Source of the DNA: Bacteroidia bacterium
GTDB taxonomy: Bacteria; Bacteroidota; Bacteroidia; AKYH767-A; OLB10
DNA length: 64,000 nucleotides
Reading direction: 5' to 3'
NCBI GenBank assembly: GCA_037045145.1
Contig: JBAOIA010000011.1
Span: forward strand, 1,960,119-2,024,118
Shown in pieces: positions 1-9,100 of the stretch (within the stretch, counting starts at the first letter, position 1; each line of letters opens with the position of its first letter). The position numbers and the translations under genes were made by a program. The notes under the pieces were generated by a model. That model ran no database searches. It saw only the letters and a list, made by a program, of their open reading frames with translations, and was not told the DNA's origin.

Positions 1-1
1 A

Positions 2-832
2 GTTTTTTTTGAGCAGGTTGACAATAAATCACTCTTTTTGATTGACGAACTTGGCAGCGGTACAGATCCGCAACTTGGAGGTGCATTAGCAGAAGCAATG
101 CTTGAAGCCTTGAATCAAAAACGATCCGCAGGTATTGTCACAACACATTATATGAATCTTAAGGTGCTTGCAGAAAAGGTTCCCGGATTTATTAATGGTT
201 CTATGTCGTTTGACAAAAGGAATCTTAAGCCGCTTTTTCAACTTCAAATTGGCAAGCCGGGAAGTTCTTATACATTTATTGTTGCAGAGCGTAGTGGACT
301 TCCTCAGCAAATCATTAACAATGCTCGAGCGAAGGTTCCAAAGACGCATATGTTGCTCGAAAAATTGCTTTCTAAAGTTGAAAAGGATAAAATAGTTATT
401 GATGAAAAGTTAAAGTCTATCTTGCAAAAAGAAAAAATGCTCAATACACTTATTAAACAGAATGATGAGTTGATTTATAAAAATGAGAATATTAAGAATA
501 GTCTGAATCAACATTTACGCAATCATCAGGAAAATCTAGATAGAAAAGCAGAAGCACGAATTAAGAAATTTGCATTTGATCTTAAACAGGCTAAGAATAA
601 GAAAACCGTCATTGAAAAGTTTCTTTCAGAAGCAGGTCTTAAAAACAAGAAAAAGGAAAGCATTGTTCAAAGAACCATTGATCCTAGAATTATAAATGGT
701 GCGGTTGTGAAACTTTATAATGGAAAAGTGACAGGTATAGTTCAGTCTATTGATCAGGAAAATGCAACTGTTCTATTTGGAAACTTTACAACAAAGTGCA
801 AATTAACAGATTTAATACTTGACAGTAAATAG
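2..832 (+). CDS. mutS2: Endonuclease MutS2, C-terminal part (5' truncated by window)
   Basis: This is the tail of a MutS2-family ATPase, a protein acting on branched DNA or collided ribosomes rather than in mismatch repair. The open frame runs in from the window edge, so the first in-frame TTG (38) is not the real start. The first residues hold the Walker B segment (LFLIDELGSGTDP), followed by the H-loop region (TTHYMNLK). A long Lys/Glu-rich coiled coil and a small KOW/SH3-like barrel (GAVVKLYNGKVTGIV) come next. The family usually ends in a Smr nuclease domain. Here the frame stops right after the barrel and no Smr sequence is visible, so this copy is probably Smr-less. Family identity is firm from the ATPase motifs. 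Confidence 0.9.
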   Translation, partial: VFFEQVDNKSLFLIDELGSGTDPQLGGALAEAMLEALNQKRSAGIVTTHYMNLKVLAEKVPGFINGSMSFDKRNLKPLFQLQIGKPGSSYTFIVAERSGLPQQIINNARAKVPKTHMLLEKLLSKVEKDKIVIDEKLKSILQKEKMLNTLIKQNDELIYKNENIKNSLNQHLRNHQENLDRKAEARIKKFAFDLKQAKNKKTVIEKFLSEAGLKNKKKESIVQRTIDPRIINGAVVKLYNGKVTGIVQSIDQENATVLFGNFTTKCKLTDLILDSK

Positions 833-853
833 GTGATGTCAATTTATTTAAGG

Positions 854-927
854 AATGACCTTTGCATTCTTATTAAACTAATCTTGCAATATGTATTATG
901 CAATATAGTTTTTTATTGAAGGTCATT
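854..927. repeat. Inverted repeat in the mutS2-ssrA intergenic gap
   Basis: AATGACCTT (854-862) is repeated inverted as AAGGTCATT (919-927), with an AT-rich loop holding two GCAATAT copies. It lies between two converging transcripts, the end of mutS2 and the 3' end of tmRNA. It could act as a weak bidirectional terminator, but no clean U-tract follows the stem, so the role is a guess. Confidence 0.3.
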
Positions 928-967
928 TCATACAACTGCCCACATTGCTTAGAGCTGAAAAAAAAAG

Positions 968-1362
968 TGGAGCCGGTGAGATTTGAACTCACGTCCAGAT
1001 ATGGAATCCATACACTTTCTACATGCTTAGCCGGTATTTAATTGTAGGGATAAAAAAAGACTACCTGCTGGTCGGATTTATCCTTAGCTCTTATTTTCTT
1101 ACTGTTGCACCAGAGCACAACAACAGCCAGTTCATATCTATGATGCCCAATTCGCAAACGCTATGAACTTAAGTCTGCGTAGGACAGCTTGTGCTACCAC
1201 CTTGTGGCAGCATCAGGCAATTCTTCTTGGAAGAATTAAGCCGCAAGCGCGTAGTTTGTTTCGCCATTTAAGCGAGTTGTGAATCGGGATTTACGGGTCG
1301 TTCTCACAGCACCCGGCATGCTTACGTATTTATTACGCACACTGTCGAAACCTTTCGGCCCC
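968..1362 (-). ncRNA. ssrA: Transfer-messenger RNA (tmRNA)
   Basis: The RNA rescues stalled ribosomes and tags the nascent peptide for proteolysis. On the minus strand the 5' end reads GGGGCCGAAAGGTTTCGACA, the canonical tmRNA start. The 3' end has a T-arm (GTTCAAATC) and an acceptor strand GGCTCC followed by discriminator A, pairing with the 5' GGGGCC through one G-U. The tag frame is visible at 1236-1265: GGC GAA ACA AAC TAC GCG CTT GCG GCT TAA, giving GETNYALAA, close to the tag usual in Bacteroidota. CCA is not encoded, since the discriminator is followed by C and a T run that probably terminates transcription. Length of about 395 nt is normal. Confidence 0.97.
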
Positions 1363-1384
1363 ATATTTATCAAAGAACAGAATG

Positions 1385-1392
1385 CAAATTTA
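1385..1392 (-). promoter_or_regulatory. Putative -7 element for tmRNA
   Basis: The minus strand reads TAAATTTG, a perfect match to the Bacteroidota -7 consensus TAnnTTTG. It lies 22 nt before the mature tmRNA 5' end, which would leave a short leader for RNase P to remove. No clear -33 TTTG is seen. Confidence 0.4.
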
Positions 1393-1473
1393 CAGCAATT
1401 CTGTGACACATTTATGAATATTTTGCTGTCAGTTTTTTTAGAAATGTATTTTTGCATCAAACCGTTTTACATT

Positions 1474-2181
1474 ATGGGACGAATTTTTGAAAAACGCAAG
1501 CATAAAATGTTTGCACGCTATGCCAAAATGGCTAAGGCATTTACACGTGTAGGAAAAGAAATTGCAATTGCTGTTAAACAAGGTGGCCCCGATCCACATC
1601 ATAACGCCAAGCTCAGGCAGGTGATGCAAAATGCCAAGAGTTTAAATATGCCCAAAGACAGGGTGGATGCTGCCATTAAACGTGCTTCGAGCAAAGACAT
1701 GAAAGATTACGAGGAGATAACCTATGAAGGTTATGCTCCTTTTGGTGTGGCGATCTTAGTAGAATGTGCTACTGATAATCCAACGCGTACTGTTGCCAAT
1801 ATAAGAATGCATTTCAACAGAGAAGAAGGTAACCTCGGCACTTCAGGCTCTGTTGCCTTTATGTTTGAAAGACGTGGCTTGTTTAAATTTGCTGCCGAGG
1901 GTAAAAATCTGGATGAGCTGGAATTGGAGCTCATTGATTTTGGCCTTATAGAAATTTGGGAAGAGGATTCTTTTATTTACTTGTATTGCAACTTTGAAGA
2001 CTTTGGCAGCATGACAAAGATTTTAGAAGACAGGAATATTGAGATTATTAGCAGCGAGTTGACCCGAGTACCACTGACACTCACAGAGGTAACAGAAGAG
2101 CAAGAGCAGAAAATTCAAGTGCTCATTGACCGACTTGAAGATGATGAAGATGTACAGAGTGTTTTTAACAACATGAAATAA
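1474..2181 (+). CDS. yebC: YebC/PmpR family DNA-binding/translation factor
   Basis: This is a YebC/TACO1-family protein of 235 aa, the usual length. The family includes transcriptional regulators (PmpR) and factors that ease ribosome stalling. The N-terminus shows MGRIFEKRKHKMFARYAKMA, then ITYEGYAPFGVAILVE and NPTRTVANIR, all typical. I chose ATG 1474 because the frame is open further upstream only across the antisense tmRNA, and family members begin at this Met. Some family members have a GHSKWANIKHRK start; this one has the GRIFEKRKHKMFARY variant common in Bacteroidota. Its stop overlaps the probable start of the next gene, so the two may be co-transcribed. Confidence 0.93.
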   Translation: MGRIFEKRKHKMFARYAKMAKAFTRVGKEIAIAVKQGGPDPHHNAKLRQVMQNAKSLNMPKDRVDAAIKRASSKDMKDYEEITYEGYAPFGVAILVECATDNPTRTVANIRMHFNREEGNLGTSGSVAFMFERRGLFKFAAEGKNLDELELELIDFGLIEIWEEDSFIYLYCNFEDFGSMTKILEDRNIEIISSELTRVPLTLTEVTEEQEQKIQVLIDRLEDDEDVQSVFNNMK

Positions 2182-3335
2182 AAGCAGACATAAAAACAGA
2201 TGTAATTATCATTGGGGCAGGGCCTGCTGGTTCTGCTTGTGTTATGGCACTTAAAGATGCAGGTCTAAACATTGTTTGGATTGATAAGACCACATTTCCG
2301 AGGGATAAAGTTTGTGGTGATGCCATTCCTTCGAATGTGCAACGTGTGCTAAGTTCCATTGATGTTTCTCTCAACGAAAAATTCTTACAGCATTTTTCTG
2401 AAAAAGTACAGGTAGAGGGCTGCCGTTTTGTTGCTCCTGATAAATCCTCATTCGATTTAACATTTGTTACAAAAGGTCATGCTGCCAAGCGGTTGCATTT
2501 CGATCATTTTCTTTTTAATCTGGCAAATGAATGCAACAGTCATGTCAGTTTTATTGGAAATGCATCTGTTGAATCTGTTGTGAACAGCGCAACGGTCGTT
2601 ACCGTTAAGTTGACCGATGGAAGGATAATTGAAGGTCAGATAATTATTGGCTGTGATGGAGCAAACTCAGTTGTCAGAAAGAATTTGTCGCATCCGTTTA
2701 TCCGTAAAAAAGAAAATATTGCAGCTGTCCGTGCATATTATAATAATGTTGCAAATCTTGAACATAAAATGCTTGAGATTCATATTGTCAAAAATTATAT
2801 GCCTGGATATTTCTGGATATTTCCGCTGCCGGAGAATCAATCTAATGTTGGCTTTGGTATGGTTAATCGGTTTATTACAAATCGTAAAATAGATTTGAAA
2901 AAAGCTTTGATAGAAGTCATTCAAAACGATAGCGCCATTAGTCCTCGATTTAGTCAGGCAAGTACTGATGGTGTGATTTCAGGATTCGGGCTACCATGCG
3001 GTGGACGAAAAAATCCTGTTTCAGGACAGAGATTTTTGCTCTGCGGTGATGCAGCCTCACTCATTAATCCCGCTACAGGCGAGGGCATTGGCAATGCAAT
3101 GATAAGTGGGCGAATGGCTGCTATACACATTATCAATTGTTTTCAGTCAAACAACTTTACACAGTCATTCAATGAACAATATGACAAAATGGTTTATGAC
3201 AAACTTCTTGGCGATTTACGTATTCAGCATTGGTTACAACGTATTACTGCGGACAGAGAATGGCTAATTAACTTTGCATTGAAGCATGTGAGCAACAACC
3301 ATTGGATAAGACAAAAAATAAGAAAGTTTTTCTAA
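2178..3335 (+). CDS. FAD-dependent oxidoreductase, geranylgeranyl-reductase-like
   Basis: This is a flavoprotein of the geranylgeranyl reductase/PHBH-like group. It shows an N-terminal dinucleotide fold (DVIIIGAGPAGS), the loop FPRDKVCGDAIP, and a second FAD motif (CGDAASLINPATGEGIGNAM) near the middle. Substrate is unknown; relatives reduce isoprenoid chains or oxidise aromatics. The first ATG (2244) lies after the GxGxxG motif and would destroy the FAD fold. The only upstream codons able to start it are ATA 2178, ATA 2190 and ATT 2205. ATA 2178 overlaps the yebC stop as ATAA, in the place where an ATGA overlap would be expected. The start is therefore uncertain, giving about 385 aa. The gene converges on the next one with 3 bp between stops. 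Confidence 0.75.
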   Translation: MKADIKTDVIIIGAGPAGSACVMALKDAGLNIVWIDKTTFPRDKVCGDAIPSNVQRVLSSIDVSLNEKFLQHFSEKVQVEGCRFVAPDKSSFDLTFVTKGHAAKRLHFDHFLFNLANECNSHVSFIGNASVESVVNSATVVTVKLTDGRIIEGQIIIGCDGANSVVRKNLSHPFIRKKENIAAVRAYYNNVANLEHKMLEIHIVKNYMPGYFWIFPLPENQSNVGFGMVNRFITNRKIDLKKALIEVIQNDSAISPRFSQASTDGVISGFGLPCGGRKNPVSGQRFLLCGDAASLINPATGEGIGNAMISGRMAAIHIINCFQSNNFTQSFNEQYDKMVYDKLLGDLRIQHWLQRITADREWLINFALKHVSNNHWIRQKIRKFF

Positions 3336-3338
3336 AAA

Positions 3339-4571
3339 TCAAGATTGTTTTTCTTTTATTCTTATAACTTCAGCAAGAGTTGGTATCAGTGTTTTATGTT
3401 TTTTTACAATAGGATTCTCAGTATCCCAAACATACCCGGCCAAAACTGAACAAATTTGCTTTTTTATATTTGTATCAATGTCATTTGAATATATGATAGT
3501 CTGAAGATCGCCATTATACCATCCGAGAACAAATGTTCTGAATACGTCTATGCCTCTGCGTAATTTTTCTTCGTAGGCTTCAGACCAATTTACCTGTTCT
3601 CCATTAAGTGCCTTTTCAGTTAATTTGGCTGCAAGTAATCCAGATCCTGTGGCAAGTGTCACACCGGATGAAAATACCGGGTCTAAAAACTCTGTGCTGT
3701 TGCCGCATAATACATAGCCTGGGCCAAACAACTGTTTTGAACGTACTGCATAATTGTGGATTGTGCGTGGCTCAAAAACCAACTGTTCATTTTCAAATCT
3801 GCCTGCCAGGTCGCCAAAAGTTCTGATATGGTTTAAAAACTTCTCTCCTTTATTTGCAGCAAACTCATCAATCAACTCAACATTACTCACTACACCTACA
3901 GAAGTAGTCATATCACTGAAAGGAATAGCCCATATCCAGGCACTGTTTTCATTAAAAGAGTGGATAAAAATATTAGCACCTGCTTGTTTTGTTCGTTGGG
4001 TGTCATGAATGTGGCAAAAAACTGCGCCACGTGGCGGTGTACTCACAGGCTCCTCTAATTTAAATAAACGAGGTAGCACACGACCATATCCGCTGGCATC
4101 AATGATGAATTTCGATTTAACAGTATGTGTCTTTCCGAAATTATCTGTGTAGGTAGTTGTTTGTTCATTTGCAGAAGCCTCAACAGAATTTACCTCACAT
4201 TCAAATTTTACTTCAACGCCCTGCTCAATTGCAGTTGAAATAAGTATGTTGTCAAAATCAGCACGTTTTACCTGCCATGTCCATGACCAGCCATTGCTAA
4301 ACTGATCGTTAAATAAAAACTCCGTCTTATGTTTCCCTTTATAAAATGCAGCGCCTGTTTTTTCCTGAAATCCATGTTCCTTTATGTTTTCAATAAACCC
4401 AACCTCAGAGAGATGGTCCATGCAATGCGGTAATAAACTTTCACCTATCACAAAACGCGGAAATTTCTGTTTTTCCAGTACAAGTACTTTTAAGTTTTGC
4501 TTATTCAGATAAGCAGAAGCAACAGCACCGGCCGGACCTGCACCAATAATCAATACATCAACGATTTCCAT
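3339..4571 (-). CDS. FAD-dependent oxidoreductase, flavin-halogenase-like
   Basis: This 410 aa flavoprotein resembles tryptophan-halogenase-type monooxygenases. It begins with VLIIGAGPAGAVASAYL, has the substrate loop FPRFVIGESLLP, and around residue 210 carries WIWAIP, matching the halogenase signature WxWxIP. The second FAD contact is VLCGNSTEFLDPVFSSGVTL. Such enzymes occur in flexirubin/dialkylresorcinol gene clusters, and the two upstream genes on the same strand fit that setting. Halogenation cannot be proved from sequence; plain hydroxylation or a lost activity are alternatives. A 77 bp gap separates it from the upstream phytoene-desaturase-like gene. Confidence 0.8.
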   Translation of the reverse strand: MEIVDVLIIGAGPAGAVASAYLNKQNLKVLVLEKQKFPRFVIGESLLPHCMDHLSEVGFIENIKEHGFQEKTGAAFYKGKHKTEFLFNDQFSNGWSWTWQVKRADFDNILISTAIEQGVEVKFECEVNSVEASANEQTTTYTDNFGKTHTVKSKFIIDASGYGRVLPRLFKLEEPVSTPPRGAVFCHIHDTQRTKQAGANIFIHSFNENSAWIWAIPFSDMTTSVGVVSNVELIDEFAANKGEKFLNHIRTFGDLAGRFENEQLVFEPRTIHNYAVRSKQLFGPGYVLCGNSTEFLDPVFSSGVTLATGSGLLAAKLTEKALNGEQVNWSEAYEEKLRRGIDVFRTFVLGWYNGDLQTIIYSNDIDTNIKKQICSVLAGYVWDTENPIVKKHKTLIPTLAEVIRIKEKQS

Positions 4572-4648
4572 AATCTCTATCTTGTAATCTATTTTTTTTG
4601 CGAAGCAAATGTAGTAGTTATATTTTTTTAAACTACACTAAAAAAATT

Positions 4649-6178
4649 TTAGGGTTGATTAATTTTTTTAAGTAGCGTTTCTCTATTTGTAAATTCAAAG
4701 CATGTTAATAGTGCACTAATAGCTGTCCCTAATATACCATGAAAAACAATGTTTTGACCTGTTAACCACAAGTTAGGGATTTTTGTTTTAGGATGTAACA
4801 TACTTGATAATGGCGAGTGACTGTTTTTTAAGATTCCGTAAATGGAACCATTTGTGCTGGCCGTATAGTCCTTAAAAGTCAAAGGGGTTGAGCTATAAAC
4901 ATGCAACATAGCTTTTCGTAAATCCGGAAATAAAGTCTCTAACTTTTCAAGTACTTTTTCTTCCTTTTGCCTTTTAAATGCCTGATAGCTTTCACATCGG
5001 TCCGAAGGGTGTGTTGTTGTATTGAAACTATCTTTCCACTGTGCAACATCTTCATGCTTCATATAGCACATGACAGAGATTGATTCTGCATAACCTGAAC
5101 TGTCCAATGGAACAGGAGTAAAGACAAAGAACCCTAAAGGCCAATTGTCTTCAGTGTAATTTATTGTTTCCCAAACATCATCATTAAAAAAATGATAAAG
5201 GTTGTAATTGAAATAGGGGAAGGATTTTGGTTTAAAAGTAATTTGTAAAAGAAATGCAGATAAAGTTTGCTCAAGATGAGTTACTCTCTTGACCCATGAT
5301 TTTGAAAAGTGATTTGCACCAAAAAGTGAAATAGTTTCATTCGGATGAATTGCTGAGATATAATTTTTCCCTGTTATTTTATCACCATTATCAAACAATA
5401 GTTGAGAAATTTTATTGTCAGCACTAAATGTTGCACCTGTAACTTGCTTATGCGTATAGATGTCAACACCTTCTTTACGCATGTTTTTTGAAAACTGTTT
5501 GATTAATTGTGCACCTCCTGTAATAATTTTATAGCTTCCGCAGATATAATTATTGAAAATTAAAGCATGAACAAACAACGGTGTCTTTTCTTTTACACCT
5601 GCATATAACATATTGTTTCCTGCTAATACATTTTGTAATGTTTTATTACTGGTAAGTGACGAAATATATTCCCATGCATTTTCATTCCTTAAATCTTCGT
5701 TAATGTAATCATCTGTGATATTATTATTCAGCTCGTATAAAGGAAACTTTTGACAGTACTCCTGTATCTTCTTGCAAAATTGATTTATTGCATGTTCCTC
5801 GTCCGGAAAATCTTTACAAAGTGAACTGATGAATTTTTCATAACCCATAGCATGAGCATACTTTCTGCCATCACTAAAACTAATGTAGTCATAGCCATCT
5901 TCGTCCATTCTTTTTGTTTGCAAAGTATCTTTTAAACCAAAATAATTAAATAGCTTATTGAGATTTTGTCCTTCATCATAGCCACCAATATAGTGTAGGC
6001 CGGTATCGAGAATTTTTTTATCCCGACTGAAAATCTGTAGGCTGCCGCCTAATTGTATATTTTTTTCAATCAAAGCAACTTTATGACCTTCTTTAGCTAA
6101 AATATATGCACAACTCATTCCGGCAAACCCACCTCCAATAATTACAAAGTCGTAATTTATATTCTCTTTGATTTTCAT
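4649..6178 (-). CDS. Phytoene-desaturase/retinol-saturase-like NAD(P)/FAD oxidoreductase
   Basis: This is a 509 aa protein of the CrtI/CrtISO/retinol saturase group. The N-terminal FAD fold is DFVIIGGGFAGMSCAYILAKEGH with the acidic end of strand 2 at ALIEKN. The C-terminal FAD-contact segment is NLWLTGQNIVFHGILGTAISALL, as in carotenoid isomerases and saturases. The likely substrate is a polyene chain or an aryl-polyene intermediate, inferred from neighbours. Its ATG overlaps the stop of the MMPL fusion by 4 bp (6175-6178), so the two are translationally coupled. Confidence 0.82.
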   Translation of the reverse strand: MKIKENINYDFVIIGGGFAGMSCAYILAKEGHKVALIEKNIQLGGSLQIFSRDKKILDTGLHYIGGYDEGQNLNKLFNYFGLKDTLQTKRMDEDGYDYISFSDGRKYAHAMGYEKFISSLCKDFPDEEHAINQFCKKIQEYCQKFPLYELNNNITDDYINEDLRNENAWEYISSLTSNKTLQNVLAGNNMLYAGVKEKTPLFVHALIFNNYICGSYKIITGGAQLIKQFSKNMRKEGVDIYTHKQVTGATFSADNKISQLLFDNGDKITGKNYISAIHPNETISLFGANHFSKSWVKRVTHLEQTLSAFLLQITFKPKSFPYFNYNLYHFFNDDVWETINYTEDNWPLGFFVFTPVPLDSSGYAESISVMCYMKHEDVAQWKDSFNTTTHPSDRCESYQAFKRQKEEKVLEKLETLFPDLRKAMLHVYSSTPLTFKDYTASTNGSIYGILKNSHSPLSSMLHPKTKIPNLWLTGQNIVFHGILGTAISALLTCFEFTNRETLLKKINQP

Positions 6179-9100
6179 TTGCTAAGTACAAAAAGCCGGT
6201 TTGATGTTTTTTGGGAATGTTTATGTTCTGCCACTTTCAGGTTGTGCTTTTTTGCAAACTGATAAATATAGTCAGCACTGAAGAAATTGAGATTACTTGT
6301 TTTTTTATTAAATGAAAATATTTTTGTTGACAATAACTCTGTAAATTTAGTGTTTCCATGTTTTATATCATCGGTTACGCCATCACGAATAAATATTATT
6401 CCACCTGGCAGCAGGGCTTGGATACATTTCTGCAATACTTTTTCCTGACTATCTGTTTTTAAATAATGTAAGACATCATTAAGGAAGATTACCTCTGAAG
6501 GTGGAATTTCTGATTGTGTAATGTCTTCAGATTTAAATTGCAAGTTGTCACTTTTATTCCAAACATTATATGCAATTGCAATTTTATCTTCATCATAATC
6601 TAAAGCGCTTATTTTTCTTTCACCATTTTTGTAATGAAGATATAAGTCCATAAATCCATAACCACAACCAAGGTCAGTAATCAGTAATCTGTTTCCAATG
6701 CAGCTATTATAAAAGTCATAATTTTTCTTTTCGAGGTTCCATTTAATCCTGCCATACCACTCTAATACCGGACCTTTGAAAATGTAGTTGAAATAGACTT
6801 TACGCCAGAGGTAATCAGCATCTTCGCGCTCGTCTTTAAACTTTTTATATTGTTCTTTAAAATAGACAGAAATGGATTTCTGTCTGCTTCTGTAATCACT
6901 ACCCCATTTTAAATCATCGGCATATATTCTTGGCAACGCTTTTACGTTTATGGTGCCATCTTTAACCATCATCTCATTCTTTGGTGAAACATCGCCTGCG
7001 CCATGAATCATTATTGGTTGAATATCGGCATTTAGTTTTTCTGCCAGATAAAAGGCTCCTTTATGAAAACGATTGAGATTTCCATCAGAAGAACGAGAGC
7101 CTTCAGGAAAAATCATTATGGAATAGCCTTCATCCATTTTAGTTTTAATGTTGGATATGTTCTCTTCTGTTCCATCTTCAGAAAAAATATAGCCAACATA
7201 ACGTACCACCATTCCAAATAAAGGAGAACGATAAACCCAGTCTTTGGCCATAATAATTACTTTGCGGTTCAACATAAGCATTATCATTATGTCAAGGAAA
7301 GAGGAATGGTTGGCAATGATAATTGAAGGCTTTTTGAAATCAAGCTGATCAAGATTGTAAAATTTCTTTTTTACATGAATGCCTGAATACAGAACTGATG
7401 CAGCAAATTTAGAAGTCAGAAAATTTACAACCTTTCTTTTGGATTTTACGGGTGCAGGAAAAATACTAATGAGCAACAAAATAGGATAAAATAAAAGACA
7501 GCCTGAAATAAAATAAGTGAAGCAGAAAACAGACATGAATAGCTGTAGAAATGAAATAGGATTGTGCCCATTCTTAATTCTTCGTTCAACAAAAAGCTTA
7601 AAAATAAAGGGTTGGATAAGAAATGAAATCAGCAAAATACAGCTTATGCCAATAACACTTAGTGCAGCAATAGAATGTATTGCCGGATGCTTTGCAAAAT
7701 ATAAAACTCCGGTTCCAACTATTACTGTTAATGCTGATAATAAAATTGCTGCCTGATAAGATTTTAAATTATCTTTCTTGAATTTGTAGCGATTTAATAA
7801 ACCATCTGTAACAAAAATGCTGAAGTCGTCACCCAAACCGAAAATAAAAGTTGTGATGACAATATTCACAAAGTTAAATTCAATATTAAACATTGATGAA
7901 ATGCCCAATATCCAAATCCAACTTATAACCATTGGCATAAATGCAAGTAGAGCAAGTTCAATGCGACCATAAATTATCAGCAATGTAAAAAACACCATGC
8001 CTGCAGTGAGATACAGAAGGTAATTAAAGTCGCTACGAACCGACTCAAGCAGTAATGATGCCATTTCGCTGCGGTCAAAAACGGTCAAATTTGGAATATT
8101 TTTAAATAAAGCTTTAACAGAGTCCTTTTGTGAAGTTGATACTATAAATGATGAAATAAAGACAGATTCTTTAGCACCTGAATCTACCATTAAGTCTAAG
8201 CCTATTGTTTTCAATAAATCTTTAGATAAAGGCTGATAGGTGTTGTTGTCTATCATTTCATGAAATGGGGCAAAAGCATTGTCACTAAAGCCCGTTGTGT
8301 TTGCAGCATAACTTATTTGATTATTTACACGCTCTTTATTTGCTTTCCAGAATTGTTTCCAATTTTCCTGACGTTCTTTAAACAACGAATCAGGAATAAA
8401 AAAATCGGCTGTGGATACCGTGTTTTTTATAATGTCATGGGTAGTTAAATTTTTTATTAAAGTGCCTGCTTTGTAATTTGCGTCAACTGCAGATTCATAA
8501 TTTTCAGAAGCGGCAATCAAGTAAATCTTTTTTTCAGTTGAAGGATTTATTCCTGTAAGTTCAGCTTCTTTATTTTTCAACGCTGAAGGATGAAAGCTTA
8601 AAGCTTCCACATCGCTGTTGAAACGAATGTTATATGCTTCAAAATAAAAAAACACAGTTATCAGCAGAATGGCAACAATAGCAAATTTAACTAATGATGG
8701 ATTAATTACCGGTAGCTTGAATAATTTGACAGGTTTATGCTGAGTGTAATCAAAGCGGGTGATAGTGATTATGACAGGTAATCCTGCAAGTGTAAAAAAT
8801 GCTGAACCAGCTAATGCCATGGATGCGAATAGACCAAAATCGCCTAAAACAACAGAGTTGGTATAGTTTAAGGCAAGGAGTGCTAATACAGTTGTAATAC
8901 TTCCTGTAAGCAGCGGCACAGTTATTTCTTTTAAAGTCTCCTCAATGGATTTGGTGTGCTGCAGATGTGTGAAAAAGTGAAATGAATAGTCAAGTATGAT
9001 TCCAATAACAATAGCTCCTGTTGCCAATGAAATGGCTGAAATTTCAGGACGTAAAAATCCCATCGCTCCAAGTGCCAACATGCCGCCAAACACAGCAGGC

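Noticed and set aside
1279..1473. N-terminal extension of the YebC frame
   Set aside because: It is the antisense strand of tmRNA and its promoter; family members begin at the Met coded at 1474.
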